DNA of 64,000 nucleotides from Vreelandella halophila (GCF_019903425.1 NZ_JACHUZ010000013.1:2114361-2178360); one strand, 5' to 3'. Shown: positions 44,938-54,519, counted from the stretch's first letter. The notes: a model not told the origin generated them from the letters alone. Program-made: numbers and translations.

Positions 44938-46116
44938 ATGCTCATCGACTTTTTCCTGGAAGTGCGCCGTGCCGGAGTGCCGGCCAGCCTGCGCGAATTC
45001 CTGGACCTGACCGAGGCGCTACAGAAGCGCCTGGCGTTCGCGGATCTGGAGGACTTCTACTTCCTCAGCCGGCTCTGCCTGGTCAAGGACGAACGCCATT
45101 ACGACAAGTTCGACCGGGCCTTCGATGCCTATTTCAAGGGCATCGAGAACCTGGATGAGCTGCTTGAGGCGCTGATTCCCGATGACTGGCTGCGCTCCGA
45201 GTTCGAGAAACATCTCTCCGAGGAAGAGAAAGCGCAGATTGAGTCTCTGGGTGGTCTTGAAGAACTGATCGAAACCTTCAAGCAGCGCATGGACGAGCAG
45301 ACCGACCGCCATGAGGGTGGCAACAAGTGGATCGGGACCGGTGGTACCTCACCGTTTGGTGCCAACGGCTATAACCCGGAAGGCTACCGCATCGGCCAGG
45401 AAAAAGGGCGCCACGGGCGCGCGGTCAAGGTCTGGGAGAAGCGCGAATACCGGGATCTGGATGACAGCGTCACCATCAGTTCGCGCAACATCAAGGTGGC
45501 GCTCAAGCGCCTGCGCAAGTTCGCCCGCGAGGGAGCGCCCGAGCACCTGGACATGGACGACACCATCCGCAACACGGCACGCAATGGCGGCTATCTGGAT
45601 CTGAAAATGGTGCCGGAACGCCACAACGCGGTGAAGGTGCTGCTGTTCTTTGATGTGGGCGGTTCCATGGACCCGCACGTGAAGGTCTGTGAGGAACTGT
45701 TCTCGGCCTGCCGGGAAGAGTTCAAGCACCTGGAATACTACTACTTCCACAACTTCATCTACGAGGGGGTCTGGAAGGACAGCAGCCGCCGTACCACGGA
45801 AATAACGCCCACCTGGGATGTCATCAACACCTATCCGTCGGACTTCAAGGTGATCTTCGTGGGGGACGCCACCATGGCGCCCTATGAGGTCAGCCATCCG
45901 GGCGGGTCCATCGAGCACTGGAACGAGGAGGCGGGCTCGACCTGGTTCCAACGGCTTACGGACCACTTCAGCAAGGTGGTCTGGCTCAATCCGCTGCCCG
46001 AGGACTACTGGGGGCAGGGCGGTTCCATGGGGATGATCCAGAAACTCGTGGGTTTCCAGATGTACCCGATGAGCCTGGAGGGGCTGGAGTCCGCGATGCG
46101 CTATCTCAGCCGCTGA
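44938..46116 (+). CDS. CoxE-like VWA-domain protein
   Basis: 392 residues from ATG 44938; the frame is open further upstream inside the MoxR gene, but MLIDFFLEVRRAGVPASLRE is the family's usual N terminus. The C-terminal VWA domain has the MIDAS-like DVGGSMDP, with Gly in place of the first Ser, characteristic of this subgroup. Usual partner of MoxR ATPases (CoxD/CoxE-type pairs). Confidence 0.88.
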   Translation: MLIDFFLEVRRAGVPASLREFLDLTEALQKRLAFADLEDFYFLSRLCLVKDERHYDKFDRAFDAYFKGIENLDELLEALIPDDWLRSEFEKHLSEEEKAQIESLGGLEELIETFKQRMDEQTDRHEGGNKWIGTGGTSPFGANGYNPEGYRIGQEKGRHGRAVKVWEKREYRDLDDSVTISSRNIKVALKRLRKFAREGAPEHLDMDDTIRNTARNGGYLDLKMVPERHNAVKVLLFFDVGGSMDPHVKVCEELFSACREEFKHLEYYYFHNFIYEGVWKDSSRRTTEITPTWDVINTYPSDFKVIFVGDATMAPYEVSHPGGSIEHWNEEAGSTWFQRLTDHFSKVVWLNPLPEDYWGQGGSMGMIQKLVGFQMYPMSLEGLESAMRYLSR

Positions 46117-46212
46117 ACCGGATTGCGCACGGATGACGTGATCGTAAAAAGGCTTTAAGATCCAAAGCCACAAAAACACCAATCAAACGACAGGTTACTC
46201 AGGAGATCCGTC

Positions 46213-47877
46213 ATGGATATGGAGCAGTTTTTCAAAGAGAAGTACCCGTCAGATCTCTCCCGGGACGTGGATACGAACCAGTACAGCACCATGCTGGATG
46301 TGTTCGAGAAATCCGTGGCGCGGTTTGCGGACCGGCCTGCATTCAGTGGCGTGGGTGTGACACTGACGTACCGGGATCTGGATCACTACAGCCGCGCGTT
46401 CGCGGCCTGGCTCCAGAACGAGACGGATCTCCAGCAGGGTGATCGCATCGCCATCCAGATGCCCAATATTCCCCAGTATCCGATCGCCATTTTCGGCGCT
46501 ATGCGGGCCGGGTTGGTGGTTGTGAACACCAACCCGCTCTATACCACCCGGGAGATGGAGCACCAATTCAACGATTCAGGCGCTCGCGCGCTGATCGTCC
46601 TGGCGAACATGGCAAGCAATGTGGAGAAGGTGCTGCCGAACACCGGTCTCGAGCATGTGATCGTCACCGAGCTTGCGGACCTGCATAAGCCGCTCAAGCG
46701 CAAGCTGATGAACAGCGTGGTCAAGCACGTGAAGAAGATGGTGCCGGCCTACAATCTGCCCAAGGCCCACGCCTTCCCGAAAGTACTCAAGAACGGCGCC
46801 GGCCTGACGTACAGGCCCGTCAGCATCCAGCGTGAGGACATCGCGGTGCTCCAGTACACCGGTGGCACCACGGGTGTGGCCAAGGGCGCCATGCTGACCC
46901 ACTCGAACCTCGTCTCGAACCTGCTCCAAGTCAAGCCGATGGTTGAGAAGCAGATGGATGAGGGCAGGGAAGTGGTGGTTGCGCCGCTGCCGCTGTACCA
47001 CATCTATTCGTTCACCATGAACTGCGGCGTAATGCTTGAGAGTGGCAGCCACAGTATTTTGATCCCGAACCCGCGTGACATTCCGGGCTTCGTCAAAGAG
47101 CTGAAGAAGTGGCAGTTCACGGTTTTCATGGGCTTGAACACGCTGTTCGTGGCGCTGGCCAACAACGAGGATTTCCGCAACCTCGATTTCAGTAACCTCA
47201 AGATCACGGTGGCCGGGGGTATGGCGCTGACCAAGCCCACAGCGGACCAGTGGCAGCAGGTGACCGGCTGCGAGATCACCGAGGGGTATGGTCTGACCGA
47301 GACCTCGCCAGTAGTGACCCTTAACCCGCTGGGGAACGCCCAGATCGGCACCATTGGTATTCCGATTCCGGGTACCCAGGCCAAGACCATTGACGATGAG
47401 GGCAATGATCAACAGGTCGGTGAAGCCGGGGAGCTGTGTGTGAAGGGGCCACAGGTCATGAAGGGCTACTGGCAGCGCCCTGAGGAGACCAGCAAGTCCA
47501 TTGACTCGGAAGGTTGGTTCCGCACCGGTGATGTGGCGATGATTCAGGATGATGGGTTTGTGCGGATCGTGGACCGCAAGAAGGACATGATCCTGGTATC
47601 CGGTTTCAACGTCTATCCGAATGAGATTGAGGACGTTGTAATGGGCAATCCGAAGGTTCTGGAATGTGCCGCCGTGGGCATTCAGGATGATAAGAGCGGT
47701 GAGGCGGTGAAGATCTTTGTGGTCCCGAAGGAAGAGGATGTGACCAGGGATGAGATCATCAAGTACTGCCGTGAGAACCTGACGGCCTACAAGGTGCCGA
47801 AGCATGTTGAGTTTCGGGATGAACTGCCCAAGAGTAACGTGGGCAAGATTCTGCGGAAGGAGCTTCGGGACAGCTGA
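46213..47877 (+). CDS. fadD: Long-chain fatty-acid-CoA ligase
   Basis: Activates fatty acids to acyl-CoA with ATP through an acyl-adenylate. 554 residues. The AMP-binding motif YTGGTTGVAKGAMLTH, the second motif GYGLTETSPVV and the FACS signature WFRTGDVAMIQDDGFVRIVDRKKDMI are intact, and the C-terminal lysine region PKSNVGKILRKELRD is present. AGGAG lies upstream. It has its own terminator downstream. A hairpin GGCTTT/AAAGCC at 46151-46169 lies in the leader. Confidence 0.93.
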   Translation: MDMEQFFKEKYPSDLSRDVDTNQYSTMLDVFEKSVARFADRPAFSGVGVTLTYRDLDHYSRAFAAWLQNETDLQQGDRIAIQMPNIPQYPIAIFGAMRAGLVVVNTNPLYTTREMEHQFNDSGARALIVLANMASNVEKVLPNTGLEHVIVTELADLHKPLKRKLMNSVVKHVKKMVPAYNLPKAHAFPKVLKNGAGLTYRPVSIQREDIAVLQYTGGTTGVAKGAMLTHSNLVSNLLQVKPMVEKQMDEGREVVVAPLPLYHIYSFTMNCGVMLESGSHSILIPNPRDIPGFVKELKKWQFTVFMGLNTLFVALANNEDFRNLDFSNLKITVAGGMALTKPTADQWQQVTGCEITEGYGLTETSPVVTLNPLGNAQIGTIGIPIPGTQAKTIDDEGNDQQVGEAGELCVKGPQVMKGYWQRPEETSKSIDSEGWFRTGDVAMIQDDGFVRIVDRKKDMILVSGFNVYPNEIEDVVMGNPKVLECAAVGIQDDKSGEAVKIFVVPKEEDVTRDEIIKYCRENLTAYKVPKHVEFRDELPKSNVGKILRKELRDS

Positions 47878-47901
47878 GGCTGCCTGAAGGCTGGTGTCTT
47901 G

Positions 47902-47932
47902 AAACCCCGTCTGGATCAGGCGGGGTTTTTTG
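47902..47932 (+). terminator. Intrinsic terminator after fadD
   Basis: AAACCCCG pairs with CGGGGTTT, followed by T6. Lies 24 bp after the fadD stop. Confidence 0.88.
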
Positions 47933-47975
47933 TTCTATGAAGTCTCAACAACATGCCCGATAACGGGTTGCAGGA

Positions 47976-48089
47976 TGGAGTGAGGTGGGGACTGTTTATC
48001 GGGAAACGCTGTGAATACATCCCTGTACGCTGCTCTTCCGCCATCCATGGCTCCAGAGCTTCCCGCTAAACAGTCCCCACCTCACTCCA
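47976..48089. mobile_element. MITE-like element with 23-bp terminal inverted repeats
   Basis: A 114-bp non-coding element lies between the fadD terminator and hrpA. The left arm (47976-47998, beginning TGGAGTGAGGTGGGGAC) is the exact reverse complement of the right arm (48067-48089). Pairing continues inward with CGGGAA/TTCCCG after one mismatch. No ORF or target-site duplication is evident. The GGGGAC-type ends resemble repeats associated with REP-type transposases, but no transposase is in the window. Also readable as a long RNA hairpin in the hrpA 5' region. Confidence 0.65.
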
Positions 48090-48125
48090 CCTTAATCTCC
48101 TCTGCATTCCGGAGCGCATCTTTCA

Positions 48126-51100
48126 TTGACTGACCAGAAGAACGATTGGCGAGAACAGATCAAACAGTCCCTGGCTGACTGCCGGCAGTGGGAAGCTGCG
48201 CGTATTCTGCGGCTGATGGGCCGTGGGCAGCCGGATGGCAAGACCCGTGAGCGTATTGAAGGCCTTCTGAAGGAAGGGCGGGAAGCGTTGGAGCGACGTC
48301 GGGGGCTGGTACCGTCCATTTCCTATCCGGACTCGCTGCCGGTTTCCGAGAGAGCGGCGGATATCCGGGAGCTGCTTGAGCAGCACCAGGTGGTGATTGT
48401 TGCCGGTGAGACCGGCTCGGGTAAGACGACGCAGCTGCCCAAGATGGCGATCGAGGCCGGGCGTGGCCGGCGTGGGCTGGTGGGGCATACCCAGCCGCGG
48501 CGGATTGCGGCGCGCACGGTGGCGCAGCGTCTGGCGGAAGAAATGGAGACCCGGGTCGGTGAGACGGTGGGGTATCAGGTGCGGTTCAGTGACCAGACCA
48601 GTGAGGATTCGCTGGTCAAGGTGATGACGGACGGCATCCTGCTGAATGAGCTGACCCATGATCGGTTCCTGGACCGTTACGACACCATCATCGTGGATGA
48701 GGCCCATGAGCGCAGCCTGAATATTGATTTCCTGCTGGGGGCGCTCAAGCGGATCCTGCCGAAACGGCCGGATCTGAAGGTGATCATCACCTCGGCGACC
48801 ATCGAGCTGGACCGGTTCAGTGCCTACTTCGACGATGCGCCGGTGCTGGAGGTGTCCGGGCGGACGTATCCGGTGGAGGTGCGGTATCGGCCGCTGGCGG
48901 ATGCGGAGGATCCGGAGTCGGGGTGGCCTGGGGCGATCGAGTCGATCGTTCACGAGATCGAGGACTATGAGAAGGATCAGGGCAAGGGGCCCGGGGACAT
49001 CCTGGTGTTCCTGCCGGGGGAGCGGGACATCCGGCAGGTGAGCACGGCGCTGCGGCATGCGGATCTCAGGCATACCGAGGTATTGCCGTTGTATGCACGC
49101 CTCTCGAACCGGGAGCAGAACCGGGTCTTCCAGCCGCACGGCGGGCGGCGGATCGTGCTGGCGACCAATGTGGCGGAGACGTCGCTGACGGTGCCGGGCA
49201 TCCATTACGTGATTGATACCGGGCTGGCCCGGCTGAGTCGTTACAGTGTGCGATCCAAGATGCAGCGGCTGCCGGTGGAGCCCATTGCCCAGGCCAGCGC
49301 GGAGCAGCGCAAGGGGCGCTGCGGGCGTGTGGCGCCGGGGATCTGTTTCAGGCTCTATGACGAGACGGATTTCCTGAACCGGCCGGAGTTCACGGATCCG
49401 GAGATCCGGCGTACCAATCTCGCCTCGGTCATCCTCCAGATGACGAACATGGGGCTGGGGGACGTCAAGCGTTTCCCCTTCATCGACCCGCCGGACAAGC
49501 GCCTGGTCAATGATGGCTACAAGCTGCTGGAAGAGCTGGGGGCGGTGGATCGGAGTCGCCGGGTCACGAAGGCGGGGCAACGCATGGCGCGGCTGCCGGT
49601 GGACCCAAGGCTGGCGCGCATGCTGCTGGCGGCTGAGCGGGAGGGCAGTCTGGCCGAGGTGGCGGTGATCGCGGCCGGGCTCAGCATCCAGGATCCGCGT
49701 GAGCGCCCCGGTGACAAGCAGACCCAGGCGGATCAGGCCCACGCGCTGTTCCGAGACAACCACTCGGACTTCAACAGCCTGCTCAATCTCTGGAACACCT
49801 GGGAGGAGCAACGCCAGACCCTTTCCGGCAACCAGCTCCAGAAATGGTGCCGGAAGCATTTCGTGGCCTTCCTGCGCATGCGCGAATGGCGTGACATCCA
49901 TCGCCAGATCCTGCTGCTGGCCCGGGAGCAGGGAATGCGCGTGAACCAGCGTCCGGCGGACTACGGTTCCGTGCACCGGGCGCTTCTGGCCGGCCTGCTG
50001 GGCAACGTGGCGCTGAAGGAGGAGAAGGGCTGGTTCCACGGGACGCGTAACCGCAAATTCCGGATCTTTCCGGGCTCCGCACTGGCGAAGAAACCTCCGA
50101 AGTGGATCATGGCCGCCGAGATCGTGGAGACCAGTCAGGTGTTTGCGCGCATGGTGGCGGGGATCGAGGTGGAGTGGATCGAACCACTCGCCGAACACGT
50201 GGTCCGGCGCAACCACGCGGAGCCGCACTGGGAGAAGAAGCGGGCCCAGGTCATGGCCATGGAGTCGGTCACACTCTATGGGCTGACCATCGTGGCCAAT
50301 CGCCGAGTGGGGTACGCCCGGATCGACCCGGAGCTGTCTCGGGAGATCTTCATCCGCCGGGCCCTGGTGGAAGGCGAGTACAGGACCAGGGCCCCCTTCG
50401 TGCTGGCCAATCAGGAGTTGATCGAAGAGGTCACTTCGCTGGAGGACAAGGTTCGCCGGCGGGATCTGCTGGTGGATGAGGAGACCCTTTTCCAGTTCTA
50501 CCATGAGCGCCTGCCCGCCGACATTGTCAGCGGCAAGGGTTTTGAGCGCTGGTGGAAGCAGCTTGACGACGAGCAACTCAGTCGCTTCTACCTGACCGAG
50601 TCCGATGTCTTCCAGAAAGAGCCCGGGACGGACACGCAGAGCCTGTATCCCGATACGCTGCAATGGCACGGCCTCACCTTTGAACTGCGCTATCATTTCG
50701 AACCGGGTACGGCCGAGGACGGCGTGAGCATCCGGGTGCCGATAATGGCGCTCAAGCAGCTGCCGGTGGAGCGGCTGGGGTGGCTGGTGCCGGGGCTGCT
50801 GCGCGATCGCGCCATTGCGCTGGTGAAAAGCCTTCCCAAGTCACTGCGCCGCAACTTTGTGCCGGTGCCGGACTTCGTGGACGCCGCCCTCGCCAATCTC
50901 ACCCCCTGCAATGAACCACTGCCCCGTAGACTGGGGGAACAGCTCCAGCGCATGACCGGCGTGCGGATCCCCGAGGATGCCTGGGACCCGGATCACCTGC
51001 CTGACCATCTGCGCATGAACGTGCAGGTGATTGATGGCAAGGGCAACATCCTGGATCAGGGGCGGGATGTGGAGGGGCTGATCGCACGCCACGAGGATGA

Positions 51101-52019
51101 GGCTCATCAGGCGCTGGAAAGTGCCATGCAGGAGGCCCCGGAGGAATCCGAAGTTGAGACGGTTGTCTCCGACTGGCCGGGCGGCGACCTGCCGGAGAGT
51201 GTCGAGACCGAGCAGGGTGGCATGCAGGTTCGTGTCTATCCGGTTCTGGAAGATGAGGGTCAGGGGGTACGTCAGACGCAGGTGCTGGACCCGGTCCATG
51301 CCTGGTACCTGAATCGTCGGGGCATTGCGCGCATCCTGGTGAACCGCCTTGGTAATACCCTGCGGGACCTGGACCGCAGGCTGCCCGGTTTTCATGAGGC
51401 CTCGTTGCTGTTCGCCCCTGTCGGGCGCAAGACCGAGCTGTTGGACGACCTGCTCATTGCAACCGCTCAGTCCCATTTTCTCGCGGACCAGGCACTGCCG
51501 CGGCGTGAACGGGACCTGGAGGCACGAGTGGAGAACGGTCGCAGTGAGTTCATTCCGGCGCTGGAGGCCAACAGCCAGCTCCTGCTGCAGATCATGGAGC
51601 GCTATCACCGGGTGATGAAGGGGCTGAAGGGGAAGATTCCGCTGAACGTTGCCCAGAGCATGGCGGACCTCAAGTTCCAGATGAACCAGCTGATTTACCC
51701 AGGGTTCATGGCGGCAACGCCCCCAGAGTGGCTTAGGCATTTCCCACGCTATATGGACGCGGCGCTGATCCGGCTTGACAAGATGCCCCGAGAGGCAGGC
51801 CGGGAACGGGCGTTCCTCTCTGAGTTCCAGCCCTTCTGGGAGCGCTATGTGGAACGCCGTGAGGCACTGGCCGTGCAGGGCATTGAGGACGAGGCGCTGA
51901 TCACCTACCGGTGGATGCTGGAGGAATACCGTGTTTCGTATTTCGCACAGCAGCTGGGAACCGCTGTCACAGTCTCGCCCCAGCGCCTGGAGCGCCAGTG
52001 GCAGCAGGTCCGCCGGTAA
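48126..52019 (+). CDS. hrpA: ATP-dependent RNA helicase HrpA
   Basis: DEAH-box RNA helicase of 1297 residues, matching the family. Walker A GETGSGKTT (about 94-102), DEAH box IIVDEAHERS, motif SATIELDRFS, QRKGRCGRVAPG, the helicase-associated domain and the HrpA-specific C-terminal domain are all present. The start is TTG 48126; no ATG alternative lies between it and the Walker region that would keep the N-terminal helix. The inverted-repeat element ends 36 bp upstream and could form the leader. Confidence 0.94.
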   Translation: MTDQKNDWREQIKQSLADCRQWEAARILRLMGRGQPDGKTRERIEGLLKEGREALERRRGLVPSISYPDSLPVSERAADIRELLEQHQVVIVAGETGSGKTTQLPKMAIEAGRGRRGLVGHTQPRRIAARTVAQRLAEEMETRVGETVGYQVRFSDQTSEDSLVKVMTDGILLNELTHDRFLDRYDTIIVDEAHERSLNIDFLLGALKRILPKRPDLKVIITSATIELDRFSAYFDDAPVLEVSGRTYPVEVRYRPLADAEDPESGWPGAIESIVHEIEDYEKDQGKGPGDILVFLPGERDIRQVSTALRHADLRHTEVLPLYARLSNREQNRVFQPHGGRRIVLATNVAETSLTVPGIHYVIDTGLARLSRYSVRSKMQRLPVEPIAQASAEQRKGRCGRVAPGICFRLYDETDFLNRPEFTDPEIRRTNLASVILQMTNMGLGDVKRFPFIDPPDKRLVNDGYKLLEELGAVDRSRRVTKAGQRMARLPVDPRLARMLLAAEREGSLAEVAVIAAGLSIQDPRERPGDKQTQADQAHALFRDNHSDFNSLLNLWNTWEEQRQTLSGNQLQKWCRKHFVAFLRMREWRDIHRQILLLAREQGMRVNQRPADYGSVHRALLAGLLGNVALKEEKGWFHGTRNRKFRIFPGSALAKKPPKWIMAAEIVETSQVFARMVAGIEVEWIEPLAEHVVRRNHAEPHWEKKRAQVMAMESVTLYGLTIVANRRVGYARIDPELSREIFIRRALVEGEYRTRAPFVLANQELIEEVTSLEDKVRRRDLLVDEETLFQFYHERLPADIVSGKGFERWWKQLDDEQLSRFYLTESDVFQKEPGTDTQSLYPDTLQWHGLTFELRYHFEPGTAEDGVSIRVPIMALKQLPVERLGWLVPGLLRDRAIALVKSLPKSLRRNFVPVPDFVDAALANLTPCNEPLPRRLGEQLQRMTGVRIPEDAWDPDHLPDHLRMNVQVIDGKGNILDQGRDVEGLIARHEDEAHQALESAMQEAPEESEVETVVSDWPGGDLPESVETEQGGMQVRVYPVLEDEGQGVRQTQVLDPVHAWYLNRRGIARILVNRLGNTLRDLDRRLPGFHEASLLFAPVGRKTELLDDLLIATAQSHFLADQALPRRERDLEARVENGRSEFIPALEANSQLLLQIMERYHRVMKGLKGKIPLNVAQSMADLKFQMNQLIYPGFMAATPPEWLRHFPRYMDAALIRLDKMPREAGRERAFLSEFQPFWERYVERREALAVQGIEDEALITYRWMLEEYRVSYFAQQLGTAVTVSPQRLERQWQQVRR

Positions 52020-52029
52020 ACCCATACAC

Positions 52030-52057
52030 CTGACACCCCGGTTCGATGTGTTACTAT
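52030..52057 (+). promoter_or_regulatory. Possible promoter for the FabH-like gene
   Basis: CTGACA (52030-52035), 16-bp spacer and TACTAT (52052-52057), about 33 bp before the GTG start and just after the hrpA stop. Confidence 0.45.
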
Positions 52058-52089
52058 TTTCCGTAATCAACAACAACCGGAGCCATACC

Positions 52090-53211
52090 GTGTCGACAGC
52101 AGTAATCAGCGCCACCGGTCTCTTCTCGCCGCCCAGCGTCATTGACAACGACGAGCTTGTTGAGGCGTTCAATGCGTACGTGGAACTCTACAACGTGCGT
52201 AACGCGGCGGCCATTGAACGGGGTGAACTCGAGGCCCTGCAGCCTTCCTCTTCCGGTTTTATCGAGAAGGCGTCAGGCATAAAGCGCCGGCACGTGATGG
52301 ACAAGGAGGGCATTCTTGACCCAGAGCGCATGAAGCCCTCGATTCCACAGCGCCCGAATTCGGACTATGGCATCCAGTGTGAGATGTCAGTGAAGGCCAC
52401 GGACCAGGCGCTGGAACGGGCCGGGATCAGGGCAGGGGATCTGGACGCGGTGATTGTCGCCTGCTCGAACCTGGAGCGCCCCTATCCGGCCGTGGCGGTG
52501 GAAGTCCAGGATGCGCTGGGCGTGGAAGGCTTCGCCTACGACATGAACGTGGCCTGCAGTTCCGCGACCTTCGGCATCCAGAATGCCGTGGATGCCATCA
52601 GCAACGGGCATGCCCGCACGGTGCTGGTTGTGAACCCGGAGATCTGCAGTGCCCACCTGAATTTCTGCGATCGGGACAGCCACTTCATTTTCGGCGACGC
52701 CTGCACGGCCATCATCGTCCAGCACCCAGATGATGTTCCGGCCGGGCGTGGCTTTGATGTACTGGGTACACGGCTCAAGACGCGTTTCTCCAACAACATC
52801 CGCAACAACTTCGGGTTCCTGAACCGTGCGGATGAATCCGGCATCGGGCAGCCGGACAAGCTGTTCGTTCAGGAAGGCCGCAAGGTGTTCAAGGAAGTCT
52901 CTCCGCTGGTGGCGGAGCTGATCGGGGAACATCTGGAGGCCCTTGGCCTCGGTACCGACCAGCTGCGGCGCATGTGGCTGCACCAGGCAAATCTTAATAT
53001 GAATGAGCTGATCGCGAAGCGGGTGCTGGGGCGTGACGCGGAGCCGGGCGAGGCGCCAGTGATTCTGGACGAATACGCCAACACCAGCTCCGCGGGCTCC
53101 ATCATCGCCTTCGACCAGTACCAGTCCGACCTGAACAGTGGCGATTACGCCATCATCTGTTCCTTCGGGGCCGGCTATTCCATCGGCAACGTCGTCGTCC
53201 GCAAGCGCTGA
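52090..53211 (+). CDS. Beta-ketoacyl-ACP synthase III (PA3286-like FabH homolog)
   Basis: Thiolase-fold enzyme of 373 residues. The Cys-His-Asn triad is Cys156 (DMNVACSSATFG), His298 (MWLHQANLN) and Asn331 (YANTSSAG). It closely resembles, from memory, the Pseudomonas FabH-like enzyme PA3286, which channels medium-chain acyl-CoA from beta-oxidation into fatty acid synthesis, rather than canonical FabH of about 320 residues. GTG 52090 is chosen (CCGGAG upstream); the frame is open into hrpA. FadD lies 4 kb upstream. Confidence 0.88.
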   Translation: MSTAVISATGLFSPPSVIDNDELVEAFNAYVELYNVRNAAAIERGELEALQPSSSGFIEKASGIKRRHVMDKEGILDPERMKPSIPQRPNSDYGIQCEMSVKATDQALERAGIRAGDLDAVIVACSNLERPYPAVAVEVQDALGVEGFAYDMNVACSSATFGIQNAVDAISNGHARTVLVVNPEICSAHLNFCDRDSHFIFGDACTAIIVQHPDDVPAGRGFDVLGTRLKTRFSNNIRNNFGFLNRADESGIGQPDKLFVQEGRKVFKEVSPLVAELIGEHLEALGLGTDQLRRMWLHQANLNMNELIAKRVLGRDAEPGEAPVILDEYANTSSAGSIIAFDQYQSDLNSGDYAIICSFGAGYSIGNVVVRKR

Positions 53212-53218
53212 AGCGGCC

Positions 53219-53644
53219 CTACTGGCCGCTTTCCACGTCCAGCGCCCGCAGTTGGTCGGGCAGGGGGGTGGGGCGGCCCGTGTCATGGTCGATCCAAACC
53301 ACCTTGGCGCTGCCTGAGGCATAGAGCGTACCGTCATCAGCGTCCAGAACCCGGTAGATGTTCTCCAGGCTGCTGTTGCCGGCCCTGCCGGTGCGCACTT
53401 CAATCCGGATTGTGGCAGGGTGGATCAGCTCCTGATGGAAGGTCGCCGCGGTGGTTACAATCACAGGCCCCTCGCCCTGGCCGTCCGCTGTCAGTGTGAG
53501 GCTGTCGAACCACCGGATCCGCGCCTCTTCAAAAAACCGGAAATAAACCGTATTGTTCACATGACCATAGGCATCCTGGTCGCCCCAGCGGACAGGAAAG
53601 GTTTCCTCATGGACCAGACGGCCCTCGGGTGTGTTCTTGGACAT
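53219..53644 (-). CDS. Hot-dog fold acyl-CoA thioesterase (4HBT/YbgC type)
   Basis: 141 residues. The 4HBT signature VRWGDQDAYGHVNNTVYF (about 18-35) has the catalytic-type Asp24. Likely hydrolyses short or medium acyl-CoA; substrate uncertain. It converges with the FabH-like gene with only 7 bp between stops. Confidence 0.88.
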   Translation of the reverse strand: MSKNTPEGRLVHEETFPVRWGDQDAYGHVNNTVYFRFFEEARIRWFDSLTLTADGQGEGPVIVTTAATFHQELIHPATIRIEVRTGRAGNSSLENIYRVLDADDGTLYASGSAKVVWIDHDTGRPTPLPDQLRALDVESGQ

Positions 53645-53727
53645 GATGGCTCCTGTTTCATGGATGGCGTTGATTCTAGGGCCGCAAAAGATGATTTCAA
53701 TCCCCCTGCAGATAGGTTCCCAGATTG

Positions 53728-54519
53728 ATGATGCAACGTACCCTGCTCGCGCTCAGTCTCACCCTGGCAATGACCGCGGGTGCCAGTGCACAGCAGCCCG
53801 AAGACGGCTCGGGCAATGCACTGCCCGGCGATGCGGACCCACAGGAGGTTGCGGACAGTACCGCCTTTGACGACCGCGACCCCTGGGAGTCGTTCAACCG
53901 CAGCATTTTCACCTTCAATGACGTGCTGGACCGCAATGTGCTCAGGCCCGTGGCGCGTGGTTACAACCGTGTTACGCCGGAGCCCGTGAATGATGGGGTC
54001 AGCAATTTCTTCAGTAACCTGAGCGAGCCGGGCAACATCCTCAACAGCCTGCTCCAGGGCAAGGGCGAGGATGCGCTGATCAGCACCGGCCGCTTCATCT
54101 TCAACACCACTTTCGGGCTCCTGGGACTGGTAGACGTAGCCAGTTATATGGAACTGCCGGAAAAGGAAGAAGACTTCGGCCAGACCTTCGGCTACTGGGG
54201 GGCTGACAGTGGCCCCTTCCTGATGCTGCCGTTCTTTGGCCCCTCAACGGTCCGTGGTACGGCGGGCAGAGGGGTGGACTACGCTGTCCCGGATCTCATG
54301 GATGAAGTGGACACTCCCGAACTCTATTTCCTTTACGCGCTCTACGGGGTGGATCTCAGGGCCTCGCTGCTGGGCTACGAGGAGCAGATTACGGGTGACC
54401 GTTATACGTTCATACGCAATATCTACCTGCAGCGCCGTGAGTACCAGGTCAATGATGGCAAAGTGGAAAGTGATCCCTTTGCCAACGATGATGAGGATCT
54501 GATGCTCGAGGATTTCTGA
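53728..54519 (+). CDS. mlaA: MlaA family phospholipid transport protein, non-lipidated
   Basis: Outer-membrane-associated component that removes phospholipids from the outer leaflet in the Mla pathway. 263 residues. The MlaA core begins at DPWESFNRSIFTFND and includes VARGYNRVTPEPV, SNFFSNLSEPGNILNSLLQG, and LPFFGPSTVRGTAGRGVD. The N terminus is a signal peptide ending AGASAQQ with no lipobox cysteine, unlike the E. coli lipoprotein, so signal peptidase I cleavage is predicted. Start is uncertain among TTG 53725, ATG 53728 and ATG 53731. No mlaBCDEF genes are nearby. Confidence 0.88.
   Translation: MMQRTLLALSLTLAMTAGASAQQPEDGSGNALPGDADPQEVADSTAFDDRDPWESFNRSIFTFNDVLDRNVLRPVARGYNRVTPEPVNDGVSNFFSNLSEPGNILNSLLQGKGEDALISTGRFIFNTTFGLLGLVDVASYMELPEKEEDFGQTFGYWGADSGPFLMLPFFGPSTVRGTAGRGVDYAVPDLMDEVDTPELYFLYALYGVDLRASLLGYEEQITGDRYTFIRNIYLQRREYQVNDGKVESDPFANDDEDLMLEDF

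Noticed and set aside
46151-46169. GGCTTT/AAAGCC hairpin before fadD as a terminator
   Set aside because: Only a 6-bp stem; its T-run is on the minus strand where no gene ends. Not listed as a terminator.
48123-50696. 857-codon minus-strand open frame opposite hrpA
   Set aside because: It lies in the GC-rich antisense of an intact HrpA with all helicase motifs. Its translation is Arg/His/Leu-rich with no recognisable domain.
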